From: Shewanella piezotolerans WP3
GTDB taxonomy: Bacteria; Pseudomonadota; Gammaproteobacteria; Enterobacterales; Shewanellaceae
NCBI RefSeq assembly: GCF_000014885.1
Contig: NC_011566.1
Span: 4,958,501-5,022,500, forward strand
Reading direction: 5' to 3'
Length of the DNA: 64,000 nucleotides
In this document: piece after piece, positions 35,736 through 44,817 of the stretch
Numbering within the stretch: the stretch's first letter is position 1
Layout of the letters: each line of letters opens with the position of its first letter
The notes under the pieces: model-generated
Seen by the model: only the letters and a program-made list of their open reading frames with translations
What the model was told of the DNA's origin: nothing
Databases searched by the model: none
Program-made: the position numbers and the translations under genes

Positions 35736-36341
35736 ATGGCTGACTTTATTGTAGGCTTAACGGGCGGGATCGGCAGCGGAAAAACCACCGTAGCCAACCT
35801 TTTTGCAGATCTTGGCGTAGTGTTAGTCGATGCCGACATCGTCGCCCGCGAAGTGGTGAGCCCGGGTTCAGAAGGCTTAGCGGCTATCGTTAAACATTTC
35901 GGCGCAGACATCCTGCTCAGCGATGGAAATTTAGATCGCTCAAAACTCAGGGAGCGTATCTTTGACAACGATGAAGAACGTTTATGGTTGAATGGGTTAC
36001 TGCACCCATTGATTAGAGAAACTATGCTGAAGAAATGTAAAGAAGCTCAATCAAATTATGTAATTATGGTTGTACCCTTGCTATTTGAGAATGGGTTAGA
36101 TAGGTTAGTACAACGTACGCTTTTGGTGGATATTTCACCACAGCTACAACAACAAAGAACAATGGCAAGAGATGATGTCTCCGCCAAGCAAGTCCAAAAT
36201 ATAATAGGCAGTCAGGCCACAAGAGCCGAGAAACTGTCAAAAGCTGATGATGTCATAGACAATCAAGGAGAGATATCGGCGTTAAAGTGCAAGGTAGACG
36301 CACTAAATTCACTTTATTTGAAGATATGCGGTAATACTTAA
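35736..36341 (+). CDS. coaE: Dephospho-CoA kinase CoaE
   Basis: Last step of coenzyme A synthesis: phosphorylates the ribose 3'-OH of dephospho-CoA. 201 aa. P-loop GGIGSGKT at residues 10-17, LVDADIVAREVV with the conserved Asp, HPLIRE, and VPLLFE. ATG 35736 is preceded by GAGGGG. First of a tight coaE-zapD-yacG-mutT cluster that follows pilD, as in related genera. Confidence 0.96.
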   Translation: MADFIVGLTGGIGSGKTTVANLFADLGVVLVDADIVAREVVSPGSEGLAAIVKHFGADILLSDGNLDRSKLRERIFDNDEERLWLNGLLHPLIRETMLKKCKEAQSNYVIMVVPLLFENGLDRLVQRTLLVDISPQLQQQRTMARDDVSAKQVQNIIGSQATRAEKLSKADDVIDNQGEISALKCKVDALNSLYLKICGNT

Positions 36342-36349
36342 GCAACGCC

Positions 36350-37084
36350 ATGACTGATTTAATCTATGAACAACCGCTCAATGAAAAAATACGTAGCTAT
36401 TTAAGGCTAGAGTATTTGGCTGAGCAATTGCAGGCTAATTTAGATCACGATCACCAGCATCGCTGTTTTTACCCATTATTTTCCCTATGTGAACTCACTG
36501 AGCGCTGCGATTATCGTGGTGAAGTGTTGAAAGATTTAGACAGACAGCTATTTGCACTGTCTAAATGGCAATCTCTCCCCGCAATTAATAGCGAGGAAGT
36601 TGAAGCTTATATCGCCAAGCTCAGTGTTGCTAGAGAAGTACTACAAGTATCTGAACGTCCAGGCCAACAGATAAAACAGGACCGCTTTCTTGCAGCCCTT
36701 AGGCAGCGCTTTAATATGCCTGGAGCAAGTTGTAATTTTGACCTACCACAGCTGCATTTTTGGCTAGCTAAATCATGGGAAGTTCGCCAAGCAGAGTATC
36801 AAGAGTGGATGAGCCAATTCGCCTGCCTACTATCGCCAATTAACTTACTACTCGACTTAACCCGCCAAACTACAGAATACAACCAACTACAAGCAACTGC
36901 AGGTTTCTATCAAGGCGATAGTGAACAAGCGTTATCACTCATCAGAGTTAAACTTGCTGCCGAACAAGGTTGCTACCCTACAATTAGCGGCCATAAAAAT
37001 CGATACGCTATCCACTTTGTACAGTTCGATAAGCAGAAACATTCAGACCAATCGATTCAGTTTGAGTTGGCAACCTGCCCTTAA
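36350..37084 (+). CDS. zapD: Cell division protein ZapD
   Basis: Cytosolic protein that bundles FtsZ filaments at midcell. 244 aa, close to E. coli ZapD (247). Family stretches: YEQPLNEKIRSYLRLEYL at the start, LKDLDRQL, GASCNFDLPQLHFWL (near residues 125-140), LLDLTRQT, and the C-terminal IRFVRF-like IHFVQF. Eight bases after coaE; co-transcribed with it. Confidence 0.94.
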   Translation: MTDLIYEQPLNEKIRSYLRLEYLAEQLQANLDHDHQHRCFYPLFSLCELTERCDYRGEVLKDLDRQLFALSKWQSLPAINSEEVEAYIAKLSVAREVLQVSERPGQQIKQDRFLAALRQRFNMPGASCNFDLPQLHFWLAKSWEVRQAEYQEWMSQFACLLSPINLLLDLTRQTTEYNQLQATAGFYQGDSEQALSLIRVKLAAEQGCYPTISGHKNRYAIHFVQFDKQKHSDQSIQFELATCP

Positions 37085-37132
37085 AAACGCTAATATCGTG
37101 CCACTATCACTCAAGCACTAGCTAAATCAATT

Positions 37133-37369
37133 ATGCCTCTAACCGTAAAATGTCCAACCTGCCAAACCGAAGTCACTTGGGATGAAACCTCTAAATTTAA
37201 GCCTTTTTGTAGTGACCGCTGCAAGTTAATTGATCTTGGTGATTGGGCTGCAGAGAAGAATGCCATTCCAGTTAAACCTGAGTTCGATCCAGAGATGTTA
37301 GATCAACTCGGTTATGATGAAGCGGACTTTTTTATGGATGACGGCTCTATGGATGATAAAAAGCAGTGA
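37133..37369 (+). CDS. yacG: DNA gyrase inhibitor YacG
   Basis: Small zinc protein that binds GyrB and blocks DNA binding. 78 aa. Four zinc cysteines at 7, 10 (CPTC) and 26, 30 (CSDRC), then KLIDLGDWA typical of the family and an acidic, flexible tail. Its stop overlaps the GTG start of mutT by four bases, so translation is likely coupled. Confidence 0.94.
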   Translation: MPLTVKCPTCQTEVTWDETSKFKPFCSDRCKLIDLGDWAAEKNAIPVKPEFDPEMLDQLGYDEADFFMDDGSMDDKKQ

Positions 37370-37761
37370 ACAAACAAGTCCATGTTGCAGTAGGTGTTAT
37401 TGAAAACAGTACACAACAAATTCTACTCGCAAAACGCCATGCACACCTGCACCAAGGCGATAAGTGGGAGTTTCCAGGTGGCAAGGTGGAAGTCGGAGAA
37501 ACAACCTCGCAAGCGCTAATCAGGGAGCTTAAAGAGGAGGTTGACCTTCACGTTGAAATGACTACGCCCATGATGGAGATCCACCATGATTATGGTGACA
37601 AAAAAGTGATGCTTGATATTCACTGGGTTAGAGATTTCTCAGGTACAGCTCAGGGGCTAGAGGGGCAGGCAGTTAAGTGGGTCGCTAAACAAGATTTGGT
37701 TAACTTTGAGTTTCCAGCAGCCAATAAAGCGATAGTCGATAAGATCTTAGCAACGATTTAA
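37366..37761 (+). CDS. mutT: 8-oxo-dGTP diphosphatase MutT
   Basis: Nudix hydrolase removing oxidised dGTP from the nucleotide pool. 131 aa. Nudix box from GGKVEVGE through RELKEEV (about residues 38-60) is complete. Start GTG 37366 overlaps the yacG TGA (GTGA); no in-frame ATG is near the family N-terminus. Last gene of the cluster, followed by a hairpin tandem repeat and a terminator. Confidence 0.95.
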   Translation: MNKQVHVAVGVIENSTQQILLAKRHAHLHQGDKWEFPGGKVEVGETTSQALIRELKEEVDLHVEMTTPMMEIHHDYGDKKVMLDIHWVRDFSGTAQGLEGQAVKWVAKQDLVNFEFPAANKAIVDKILATI

Positions 37762-37775
37762 TGTGATTAGATTAT

Positions 37776-37896
37776 TGTTCCAGAGATAAAGCCCTAAGCT
37801 AGCCATCCATGGGCTTATGGCATAAATGTTCCAGACATAAAGCCTTAAGCTAGCCATCCATGGGCTTATGGCATAAATGTTCCAGACATAAAAGCC
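37776..37896 (+). repeat. 51-bp tandem repeat with hairpin units (2.4 copies)
   Basis: Two full 51-base units (37776-37826 and 37827-37877), differing at two positions, and a third partial unit. Each contains TAAGCTAGCCATCC followed by ATGGGCTTATGGC, a self-pairing segment. The partial third unit runs into the mutT terminator. A recent duplication is likely given the near identity. Confidence 0.9.
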
Positions 37897-37915
37897 GCGA
37901 ATTATCGCGGCTTTT
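37891..37915. terminator. Terminator of the coaE-mutT cluster
   Basis: AAAGCCGCGA (37891-37900) and TCGCGGCTTTT (37905-37915) around ATTA; near-symmetrical, so usable from both sides. Confidence 0.92.
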
Positions 37916-37952
37916 GCTATCTGAACGAGCGAAACTCACCCATTTACTTTTA

Positions 37953-38216
37953 TACCAATTGCACTAAGCATTTGGCCAGTTCAGAGCCACTCAGTCTTTT
38001 CAATTCAAAGCGCATTGGTAAAGAAATGGTTATTCCCTTTTAAGCCAATGCAAAGCAGAAGTGGAAAGACTGAGAGCCTCACGTAGTGCGTGTTTCAAAA
38101 CGCTGTATGCTTCGCTATGGGGTTTGGATATAGAATAACTATTAGCTCAAATCCCACTACTTGCCTACAGCGTTTTGAATTCCCGCTGAATGGTCAAACT
38201 TTTAATGCAATTGGTA
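37953..38216. mobile_element. MITE-like element, family A copy 2 (264 bp, inverted)
   Basis: Same length as copy 1 but in the opposite orientation, with the flanking direct repeat reading TTA (37950-37952, 38217-38219), the complement of TAA. It ends four bases before the stop codon of the M16 gene. Confidence 0.87.
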
Positions 38217-38220
38217 TTAC

Positions 38221-39699
38221 TTATCCACCAAAGCCCACATCTTTAATATCGACCTGCTTAACGCTACCGTACTGCTTAGCAATTGGTGCTATTTTGGCGG
38301 CGTTACCGATAATCACAAACTGTAAGTTATCTTTCGGAAAATAAGTGTCGATTAAACGCTTCGACTCTTGCAATGTTAAGCCATCAACTTTGGCTTGAAA
38401 CTCATTGATAAACGCATCATCAAAGCCATATAGGTACATATCAGACATCAAGCCCGCAAGCTGACCACTGGTTTCATACTTCGGTGGAAACTGGCCTTTA
38501 ACGTAAGCTTTTGCTGAATCCAGAGTCTTTTGATCTAAACCTTGTTCCCATAGACGATCATAGGTTTTAAGTGCTAAGTCGATGGTCTCTTTAGTCGTCG
38601 CAGTCTTAGTAAAGGTACTAATTCTAAATGTGCCAGCAGCAGAGTATGCGCTAAACCCTGAACGTGCGCCGTAAGTTAATCCCGCATTAACCCTTAACTC
38701 ATCATTGAGCCATGAAGTAAAACGCCCGCCCAAGATGGTGTTAACCACTGTTAAACCAACAAAGTCAGGGTTGTCGCGACTAATCCCCATACCGCCAACT
38801 AAAAAGGTAGTTTCAACAGCATCACCTTTATCAACTAACAACACCTTGTTAGCATCAAGCTTTGGTAAACCTTGTTTAAGATCTAATGGAGAAATGGTTT
38901 CACTGCCTTTCCAGCTGGCAAACAGCTGCTGTAACTTAGCCTTCATCTTAGCAGCATCAAAATCACCGACAACACTGATAGCCGTGTTCGATGGCTGGTA
39001 GTAACTCTTATGAAAAGCTCGCAGCTGCGACACGTTCAATTCAGCCAACGACTTACTATTACCCGATGTCGCATTACCATACGGATGATCAGCAAAAATG
39101 AGTTTGTCATAGTAGCGACTAATCACTGCTCTTGGACTCTCTTTCGATTGCCCTAGACCCGCAATCTCACGTTGACGTAATTTGTCGAACTCTGCAGCAT
39201 CAAAGTCTGGCGATAACAACACACTCTGGATCAGTGGCAACATGACATCAGCATCTTTCGCCATAAAGTTGGCACTTAAATAGCTCCCCTCTTTACCTGC
39301 TCCGCTTGAAAGGCTAGCGCCTAGAAAGTCTACTTCTTGTTCTATTTCTAGCTTAGTTTTACCTGCTGCTCCCAGCATTAAACTCGCTGCGGTGACTTGC
39401 GCCACCCCCGAAGTTGTATCGTTTACGGCTCCAGCTCTGACCGTGGCATTAACCGTAATAAGGGGCACTTCTGTTTGCGGCATCAGATAAATCGTCAGGC
39501 CGTTATCAAGTGTTAATTGCTGATATGCTGGCACACTAAAGCTACCCGTATCTACGGGAGTGCTTTGAATGTCTGTGGCAGCACAACCCGTAAGTGTTAT
39601 CGAGCTAGCCATCGCCATTGCACTAGCAAGTTGCTTTGTTTTCACGACCAAAGGCGCAGAAGCTGACAATCTAGTGACTCCGTTGATTAATGTTTTCAT
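38221..39699 (-). CDS. Non-catalytic M16 peptidase-family lipoprotein
   Basis: 492 aa. Signal sequence with lipobox LTGC near residue 39. Two M16 domains, but the zinc motif HxxEH is not present in the first domain (the matching stretch reads TTSGVAQVTAASLM), so it should be inactive by itself. Known M16B heterodimers pair an active and an inactive subunit. Its ATG overlaps the stop of the upstream active partner (ATGA), indicating translational coupling and a heterodimer. Its stop abuts a family A element. Confidence 0.88.
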   Translation of the reverse strand: MKTLINGVTRLSASAPLVVKTKQLASAMAMASSITLTGCAATDIQSTPVDTGSFSVPAYQQLTLDNGLTIYLMPQTEVPLITVNATVRAGAVNDTTSGVAQVTAASLMLGAAGKTKLEIEQEVDFLGASLSSGAGKEGSYLSANFMAKDADVMLPLIQSVLLSPDFDAAEFDKLRQREIAGLGQSKESPRAVISRYYDKLIFADHPYGNATSGNSKSLAELNVSQLRAFHKSYYQPSNTAISVVGDFDAAKMKAKLQQLFASWKGSETISPLDLKQGLPKLDANKVLLVDKGDAVETTFLVGGMGISRDNPDFVGLTVVNTILGGRFTSWLNDELRVNAGLTYGARSGFSAYSAAGTFRISTFTKTATTKETIDLALKTYDRLWEQGLDQKTLDSAKAYVKGQFPPKYETSGQLAGLMSDMYLYGFDDAFINEFQAKVDGLTLQESKRLIDTYFPKDNLQFVIIGNAAKIAPIAKQYGSVKQVDIKDVGFGG

Positions 39700-41027
39700 T
39701 CGTCAGTCTCCTCAGTAGCAGCCAGTACAGCAACAGTTCTATTTGAACGCTTTAGATAAGTTTGCGCCACACGTTGAATATCCGCAGGCGTTACTTTGTT
39801 GTACTCTTGAGGTGCATTAAACAACTTATCGTAACTACCAAAGAACAGCTCATAGGTTCCTACTGTATTGGCCTTACCATTAATCGTTTCCATCGCATGA
39901 TAGAAGCCCATCAATTTGATGTTTTTAACTTTTTCCAACTCTTGCTCAGTGACACCTTCGCGACCGATACGGTTGATCTCAGCGATCATACCTTTCTCAA
40001 GTTCGACTGCTGTTATACCTGGATTCGCCACTCCCATCACATAAAATAGGTTCGGGTCGAAAGACATTGGCATGTAGGTTTCAACTTCAATTGCCACCTG
40101 CTTATCAACTAAGCCTTGATACATTCGTGAGCTGTTACCAGTGGTTAAAATAGACGACAATAGATCAAGTGCATAGTAATCAGCATTTGAAGTTGCTGGC
40201 ACATGGTAGCCCAACATTACATTAGGTGTGCTCACCGACGCTTTTTGAACATAGACTCTACGCTCACCTTTCTGCAACGGCTCAACGGTTTTCACTTCTC
40301 TTGGAGGAGCTTGCGCTGGAATAGGTGCTAAATATTGGTTTGCCAAACGCTTCACTTCGGCAAGTTTTACATCGCCCGCAATCACGACAACGGCATTGTT
40401 AGGCGCGTAATAGGTTTTATGGTATTGAACGAGATCATCCAATGTCCATGCTGCAATGTCTGACTCATGACCAATCACCGACCAGCTGTAAGGGTGCGCT
40501 CTAAATGCTGCGCCTTTCAGCTCTTCTTGTAGGTTGCGCCAGTTAGAGTTTTCAAGACCTGTCAGACGCTCTGATGCGACTACACCGCGCTCACTTTCAA
40601 CCATTTCAGGGTTAATATCGAGATTTTCGATACGATCTGCTTCTAAATCAAAAATGGTTTCAATCGCATTGGCTGGGAACCAATCTGTATATACAGTTAA
40701 ATTTTCAGTGGTGTAAGCATTGTTTGCACCACCAGCCGCTTCCATGGTGCGGTCAAACATTTTTGGGCCATATTTCTTAGCACCATTGAACATCATATGC
40801 TCAAAAAAATGAGATATCCCAGTGATGCCTGGCACCTCATTACGCGAACCTACTTTCCAAAATAGGTACATATTAGCGTTAGGGATCGAGCTGTCTTCTA
40901 ACACCATTATTTTCATGCCGTTATCCAGAGTAAAACTCTGAATATCTTTGGCTTCCGTTGCCTGCACAGCAGATGCTGTAAATAGCATGCCCACTGACAG
41001 TAACAATGCCTTTGTATAGCGCTTCAT
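39696..41027 (-). CDS. M16 zinc peptidase, catalytic subunit
   Basis: 443 aa with a cleaved signal peptide (MKRYTKALLL...VQA). Inverted zinc motif HFFEH at residues 73-77, with the distal ligand Glu153 in ASER, 76 residues on as in pitrilysin-type enzymes. C-terminal M16C domain follows. GGAGCG precedes the ATG. Forms a two-gene operon with the inactive homologue downstream; expected in the periplasm. Substrate unknown. Confidence 0.92.
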   Translation of the reverse strand: MKRYTKALLLSVGMLFTASAVQATEAKDIQSFTLDNGMKIMVLEDSSIPNANMYLFWKVGSRNEVPGITGISHFFEHMMFNGAKKYGPKMFDRTMEAAGGANNAYTTENLTVYTDWFPANAIETIFDLEADRIENLDINPEMVESERGVVASERLTGLENSNWRNLQEELKGAAFRAHPYSWSVIGHESDIAAWTLDDLVQYHKTYYAPNNAVVVIAGDVKLAEVKRLANQYLAPIPAQAPPREVKTVEPLQKGERRVYVQKASVSTPNVMLGYHVPATSNADYYALDLLSSILTTGNSSRMYQGLVDKQVAIEVETYMPMSFDPNLFYVMGVANPGITAVELEKGMIAEINRIGREGVTEQELEKVKNIKLMGFYHAMETINGKANTVGTYELFFGSYDKLFNAPQEYNKVTPADIQRVAQTYLKRSNRTVAVLAATEETDE

Positions 41028-41349
41028 TATTCGCTCCTTGTTTGAGCACTTATGTCGTCATTACAAAAAATATCACTGCAAATAGCAGTTTTTATTATCT
41101 AAATGACCTAATTCAGCTGATATAAAAAAGCAATTCGTGCTGAAAATCAAATTTGCTTATCTTTTATTTGTAACGTTCCGTAAACACTTTGATACTTTTG
41201 TTAATTCAAATGGGCATCCTGCCATTTATCTAACTCTGAGATTCAAATCATCAAGCTGTCAATACGACTAAAAAATATTCTATAAATATCAACAGCAGCA
41301 ACCTTTTATGCTAGTTTGAATCAAAGGATCCTTAAGCAACGGCCTGACT
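41028..41349. other. Divergent promoter region between M16 operon and PilZ gene
   Basis: 322 AT-rich bases, no gene. No promoter pair stands out enough to call. Confidence 0.4.
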
Positions 41350-42036
41350 ATGCCAACTGAAAATGATTTTAATGCGCTTGATAATTTAACCTGTAGTACT
41401 GAAGTGCATCTGCAGATCCTGACTCCAACACAAGCCATTCGCTTACGCAGTAAACTCATTGGTGTGGATTCAGGCCGATCTATCATTCTTGCTCACGGCA
41501 ACGATAAAGCTTGGGCTGCTGCCACTCCATTTATTAGGGAGCGACAGAGCGTGATCATGCGAGTAGTAAACAGCGATGAACAGGATGCTAATATTCTTGC
41601 CTTTAGAAGTAGTATTCAAAAAGTCATTACCGTTGTTGGCCGTTGGCTTATCATTGATTACCCTAAGGCTTTACAAACAGTAGCGCTAAGGCAGCATTCT
41701 CGAATCCCCATCAACGTAACAGCAAGTTTAATCTGTAGAACAAGCAATGCCGTGGTTTCTCAAGGCGATCTACGTGATATATCCATAAAGGGTGGCGCCT
41801 TTGTCGGTGAGCAGATAGAAGGCTTTGAGCTTGATAGCCAGTATAAACTGCAAGTTAGGCTTGATGAACAAAATGAAACCATTGAAACCTTGGTCACTTT
41901 GAAAAACCAACAGGAAGCTGAAGGCCAAGCAGAACAGATCCAATATGGGCTGATCTTAGAGGCTGATCATGAAGAAGCTGAAGTGATGGTACAAAAAGTG
42001 ATTTTGCACCACCTTCTACAAAATCCAAAAAACTAA
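41350..42036 (+). CDS. PilZ-domain c-di-GMP receptor (YcgR-like)
   Basis: 228 aa. N-terminal YcgR-type beta domain (residues ~15-110), then a PilZ domain. The first c-di-GMP motif is RQHSR (near residue 118, RxxxR form) and the second is DISIKGGAF (DxSxxG). Both ligand motifs look intact, so it should bind c-di-GMP. Cytosolic, no membrane segment. ATG 41350; ribosome site weak (AAGG 20+ bases away), so the start is less certain. Convergent with the following metalloprotease-like gene with 19 bases between. Confidence 0.88.
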   Translation: MPTENDFNALDNLTCSTEVHLQILTPTQAIRLRSKLIGVDSGRSIILAHGNDKAWAAATPFIRERQSVIMRVVNSDEQDANILAFRSSIQKVITVVGRWLIIDYPKALQTVALRQHSRIPINVTASLICRTSNAVVSQGDLRDISIKGGAFVGEQIEGFELDSQYKLQVRLDEQNETIETLVTLKNQQEAEGQAEQIQYGLILEADHEEAEVMVQKVILHHLLQNPKN

Positions 42037-42055
42037 CTTTTGGATAAAATAGTAT

Positions 42056-43018
42056 TCACTGCTGCATTAACACTTGCTCTATCTTGAACAGAATTTTAGG
42101 TGATTTAAGCTCAGTTTCTTCGGTAACTAATAGGGCAAAATTATCAGCAATAATCTCTTCAGGGTGAATAATATAGTTGGTATTACGCCCCACTTGCTTA
42201 AAGAAACCTTTAAGATCAGGCACTGCAATGATTTCTGCTTGCTGCGGGTCATAATCAGCTTTACTCGCCTGCTCCTCCTTGCCTACAATGACAAACTTAA
42301 AGGTTAAATAATCAAAAAACTCACCACCTTTTTCGGCATCATATTGCTCAACGTCTGAATATAGGATTGGTACTACCCACACTAGCTCGCCTTTATATTT
42401 AACTTGTATTGCAAAGTCATTTACCGGCGCATCTGGATTAGTAATCTTTTGCTTAGCCAAGTTGGTTGGAAATTCTATGTCACCGATATATTCATAGCCT
42501 ATTGCTTGATATAGCGCTTGCTTGATCTGCGGGTTATAACGCGAGTATACATGCAGTAGCTCATGAGCTATTAGCCTAGGTAACCCCTGTTTTTTCGCCA
42601 GTTGTCGCGCTTGTAGAATAATAGCTTGGCCTCGGGTATAAGCCGCTCCGCCCTCTTCCAACCCAGTGGTTTTAATGAATTGAATAGGATCGGGTAAGCT
42701 CACTTTTAGTTCTGCTAACTTAGCGCTAATACTGTTAAATGCCTCGCTAATGATCCGTTGTTCTTCCGGCGTCCAATCTAAAGTTTGCTGAGCTACAAAA
42801 CCAAGGTAATCACCCTTTGACTGAGCCGTACCTTGTTTCATCCTGGCATCGATATCAAACTGGCTCACCCGTTGAACAAAGTCATCATTCAATGTCAGTA
42901 AATTGGTTGCTTCAGTTTTACTTAAAAACTCTATGTTGTAGATTGGTTTGGCTTGCACTATGTGACTAAATAGCAACACAGCGATAAAGCAGCTGAAAAG
43001 AGAAATTCTATTTAACAT
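42056..43018 (-). CDS. Secreted putative zinc metalloprotease
   Basis: 320 aa from ATG 43016-43018, with GGAA seven bases upstream. Fifteen more codons exist upstream but would bury the signal peptide (MLNRISLFSCFIAVLLFSHIVQA). HELLHVYSRYNP around residue 150 is an HExxH zinc motif, and HPEEIIADNFALLV further on supplies a likely third ligand Glu. No named family recognised. Single gene; the wrecked methyltransferase lies upstream. Confidence 0.7.
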   Translation of the reverse strand: MLNRISLFSCFIAVLLFSHIVQAKPIYNIEFLSKTEATNLLTLNDDFVQRVSQFDIDARMKQGTAQSKGDYLGFVAQQTLDWTPEEQRIISEAFNSISAKLAELKVSLPDPIQFIKTTGLEEGGAAYTRGQAIILQARQLAKKQGLPRLIAHELLHVYSRYNPQIKQALYQAIGYEYIGDIEFPTNLAKQKITNPDAPVNDFAIQVKYKGELVWVVPILYSDVEQYDAEKGGEFFDYLTFKFVIVGKEEQASKADYDPQQAEIIAVPDLKGFFKQVGRNTNYIIHPEEIIADNFALLVTEETELKSPKILFKIEQVLMQQ

Positions 43019-43150
43019 ATTTAAATTCCAATAGATTAATAGCCACTCTGATTCAAAATTCATTTATCAAAGTCAGCTGAACGGGAACAGATTTAAATCC
43101 GTTTGGTAAAAAACACTACGTCGGTGTCGATAATCTCTAACGTCCAATTA

Positions 43151-43414
43151 TATACCCGTTCTACTTGAAGGTGCTCGTTTCAGAGGCATTGTGCCAGCTC
43201 AATTCTAGGCGCATTAATGTAGAAATGGTTATTCCCTTTTAAATTAGTGCAACAACGAAGTGGGCTGGCACAAAGCCTTCGGCGATGGGCTTTAATGGAC
43301 TTTACTCAGTGTTATTGATTTTACCAAGGGAATGACCATTCGTTGCAATCAATGCCGTGATTAAAGTCCATTAAATTCCCACTGAATCCTGCATCTCCAG
43401 GTAGAACGGGTATA
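43151..43414. mobile_element. MITE-like element, family B copy 2 (264 bp)
   Basis: TATACCCGTTCTAC at the left and GTAGAACGGGTATA at the right are perfect inverted ends. TA target duplication is supported by exact frame restoration of the interrupted methyltransferase. Contains the shared core. Short form. Confidence 0.88.
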
Positions 43415-43576
43415 GTTGTCAGCAATCCACTTAAATGTCTCTATTGAGTAAAAGCAGATATGTGTTAAGTCTCTCTTATAGTGCCATTGAGTAAAAGCGG
43501 CCTTATCAATAACCCGCTTAGTCATCACCACTAATGTTGCTCCAGGTTTGAGCAAACTATCCAGCTTTCGTAATAA

Positions 43577-44001
43577 TACCAATTGCATTAAAAGTTTGTC
43601 CATTCAGCGGGAATTCAAAACGCTGCAGGCAAGTAGTAGGGTTTGAGCTAATAGTTATTCTCGGCTCTGGCATCCTGCTTCGCTCTCGATAATTGCTCCT
43701 GCATTATTCTACCTTCGACCATCCTTGGTCTCGTACCTCCTAAATCTGACCGCCAAGGAGGGCCGGAATGTCTTATTTTGTATGGAACAAAATAGACCAT
43801 TTAGTCGTATATCCAAATCCCATAGCGAAGCATACAGCGTTTGCCAATTTGTTTAACCTCAGCCGCACTACGTGAGCCCCTCAGTCTTTCCACTTCTTCT
43901 TTGCATTGGCTTAAAAGGGAATAACCATTTCTTTACCAATGCGTTTTGAATTGAAAAGACTGAGGGGCTCTGAACTGCTCAAATACTTAATGCAATTGGT
44001 A
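43577..44001. mobile_element. MITE-like element, family A copy 3 with internal insertion (425 bp)
   Basis: Same ends as the other copies, with TAA repeated on both sides (43574-43576, 44002-44004). Compared with copy 1 it has an additional block at 43662-43807 and an altered stretch around 43845-43870. Lies inside the methyltransferase pseudogene. Confidence 0.87.
43662..43807. repeat. 146-bp insertion inside family A copy 3
   Basis: Absent from both other family A copies at the same site, between AGTTATTCT and TATATCC. No ORF. It includes short complementary stretches (CCTTGGTC, GACCGCCAAGG) but no clear terminal inverted repeat. Confidence 0.7.
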
Positions 44002-44359
44002 TAACACAAAGCACCAGCAACGTGTCCAATGACTTCGGTTGTAGTCACAAAATCATATTGCTGTTGCAGCAACGCCATGTCATTACAATAATACGGGTCA
44101 TAATTGCTGATCTGGATATCTGATTCAGCAGCGATAACACTGATAGTTGGCCCTGGACCACAGCCAAAGTCTAATCCTTGATCTTGGCTAGCGAGTCGTG
44201 AAAATAGCGGTACTAATGCGCGAGAAAGAAATTGCCTGTAACCCATGTCTGACGCGCTGTTCTGATGATAATTGTAAATAGCCTTTTCATCCATCACACT
44301 TTAATGGAACTTTGGCGGAACAAAAACTAACTGGCATGTCTTACAGCGCAGGTAATGCC

Positions 44360-44727
44360 TATACCCATCCCACTTGAAAATGCTCGTTTCAGAGGTGTTG
44401 TGCTAGTTCAATTCTAGGCGCGTTAACGTGGAAATGGTTATTCCCATTTAAGTTGCCGCAACAACGAAGTGGGCTTGCACAACCCCTTCTTCGATGGGCG
44501 TTTCTTATATAATTTACTCTGTGTTATTGATTTTACCAAAGGAGCGACCATTAGCTGCATTCAATGCCTCGCCTACATGGCCTAGTATGTTCCTGACATG
44601 CTAGAGGCATTCCCTCCATCCCTGGAGGTCAGATGTAGGTGCTTAGGTTCAGCATGGAGCAATGAACCTGTGATTAAAGCCCATTAAACTCCCACTGAAT
44701 CCTGCATTTTCAGGTCGGATGGGTATA
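44360..44727. mobile_element. MITE-like element, family B copy 3, long form (368 bp)
   Basis: TATACCCATCC...GGATGGGTATA ends. Carries a ~100-base module (about 44567-44671, palindromic parts TCCATCCCTGGA and CATGCTAGAGGC) shared with copy 4 but missing from copies 1 and 2. Located 66 bases upstream of the broken methyltransferase start. Confidence 0.87.
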
Positions 44728-44817
44728 ACATTGTCTCTATCATATAACTCCGAATTAGCACATCCACACAAAGGGCACTGTTCCACACCGTTCTCCCGTT
44801 AGGCTCAGAGATATTGG

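Larger units (their letters stand above)
43093..44294 (-). pseudogene. SAM-dependent methyltransferase broken by two MITE insertions and a frameshift
   Basis: The N-terminal half (ATG 44292-44294, MDEKAIYNYHQ...) carries motif I as LDFGCGPGP and continues to TTTEVIGHVA. A family A element (43577-44001) then interrupts it. Reading resumes as LLRKLDSLLKPGATLVVMTK to FKWIADN, where a family B element (43151-43414) breaks it again. After it NWTLEIIDTDVVFFTKRI ends at the stop at 43093-43095. Removing family B plus one TA restores ...ADNYNWTLE... exactly in frame. Across family A the frames differ by one, so a separate 1-base indel has occurred, probably near GHVA. Confidence 0.88.

Noticed and set aside
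43361..43603. Two separate small genes in the 43.3-44.3 kb region
   Set aside because: The two open frames are the halves of one methyltransferase; their unmatched ends are translations of repeat elements.
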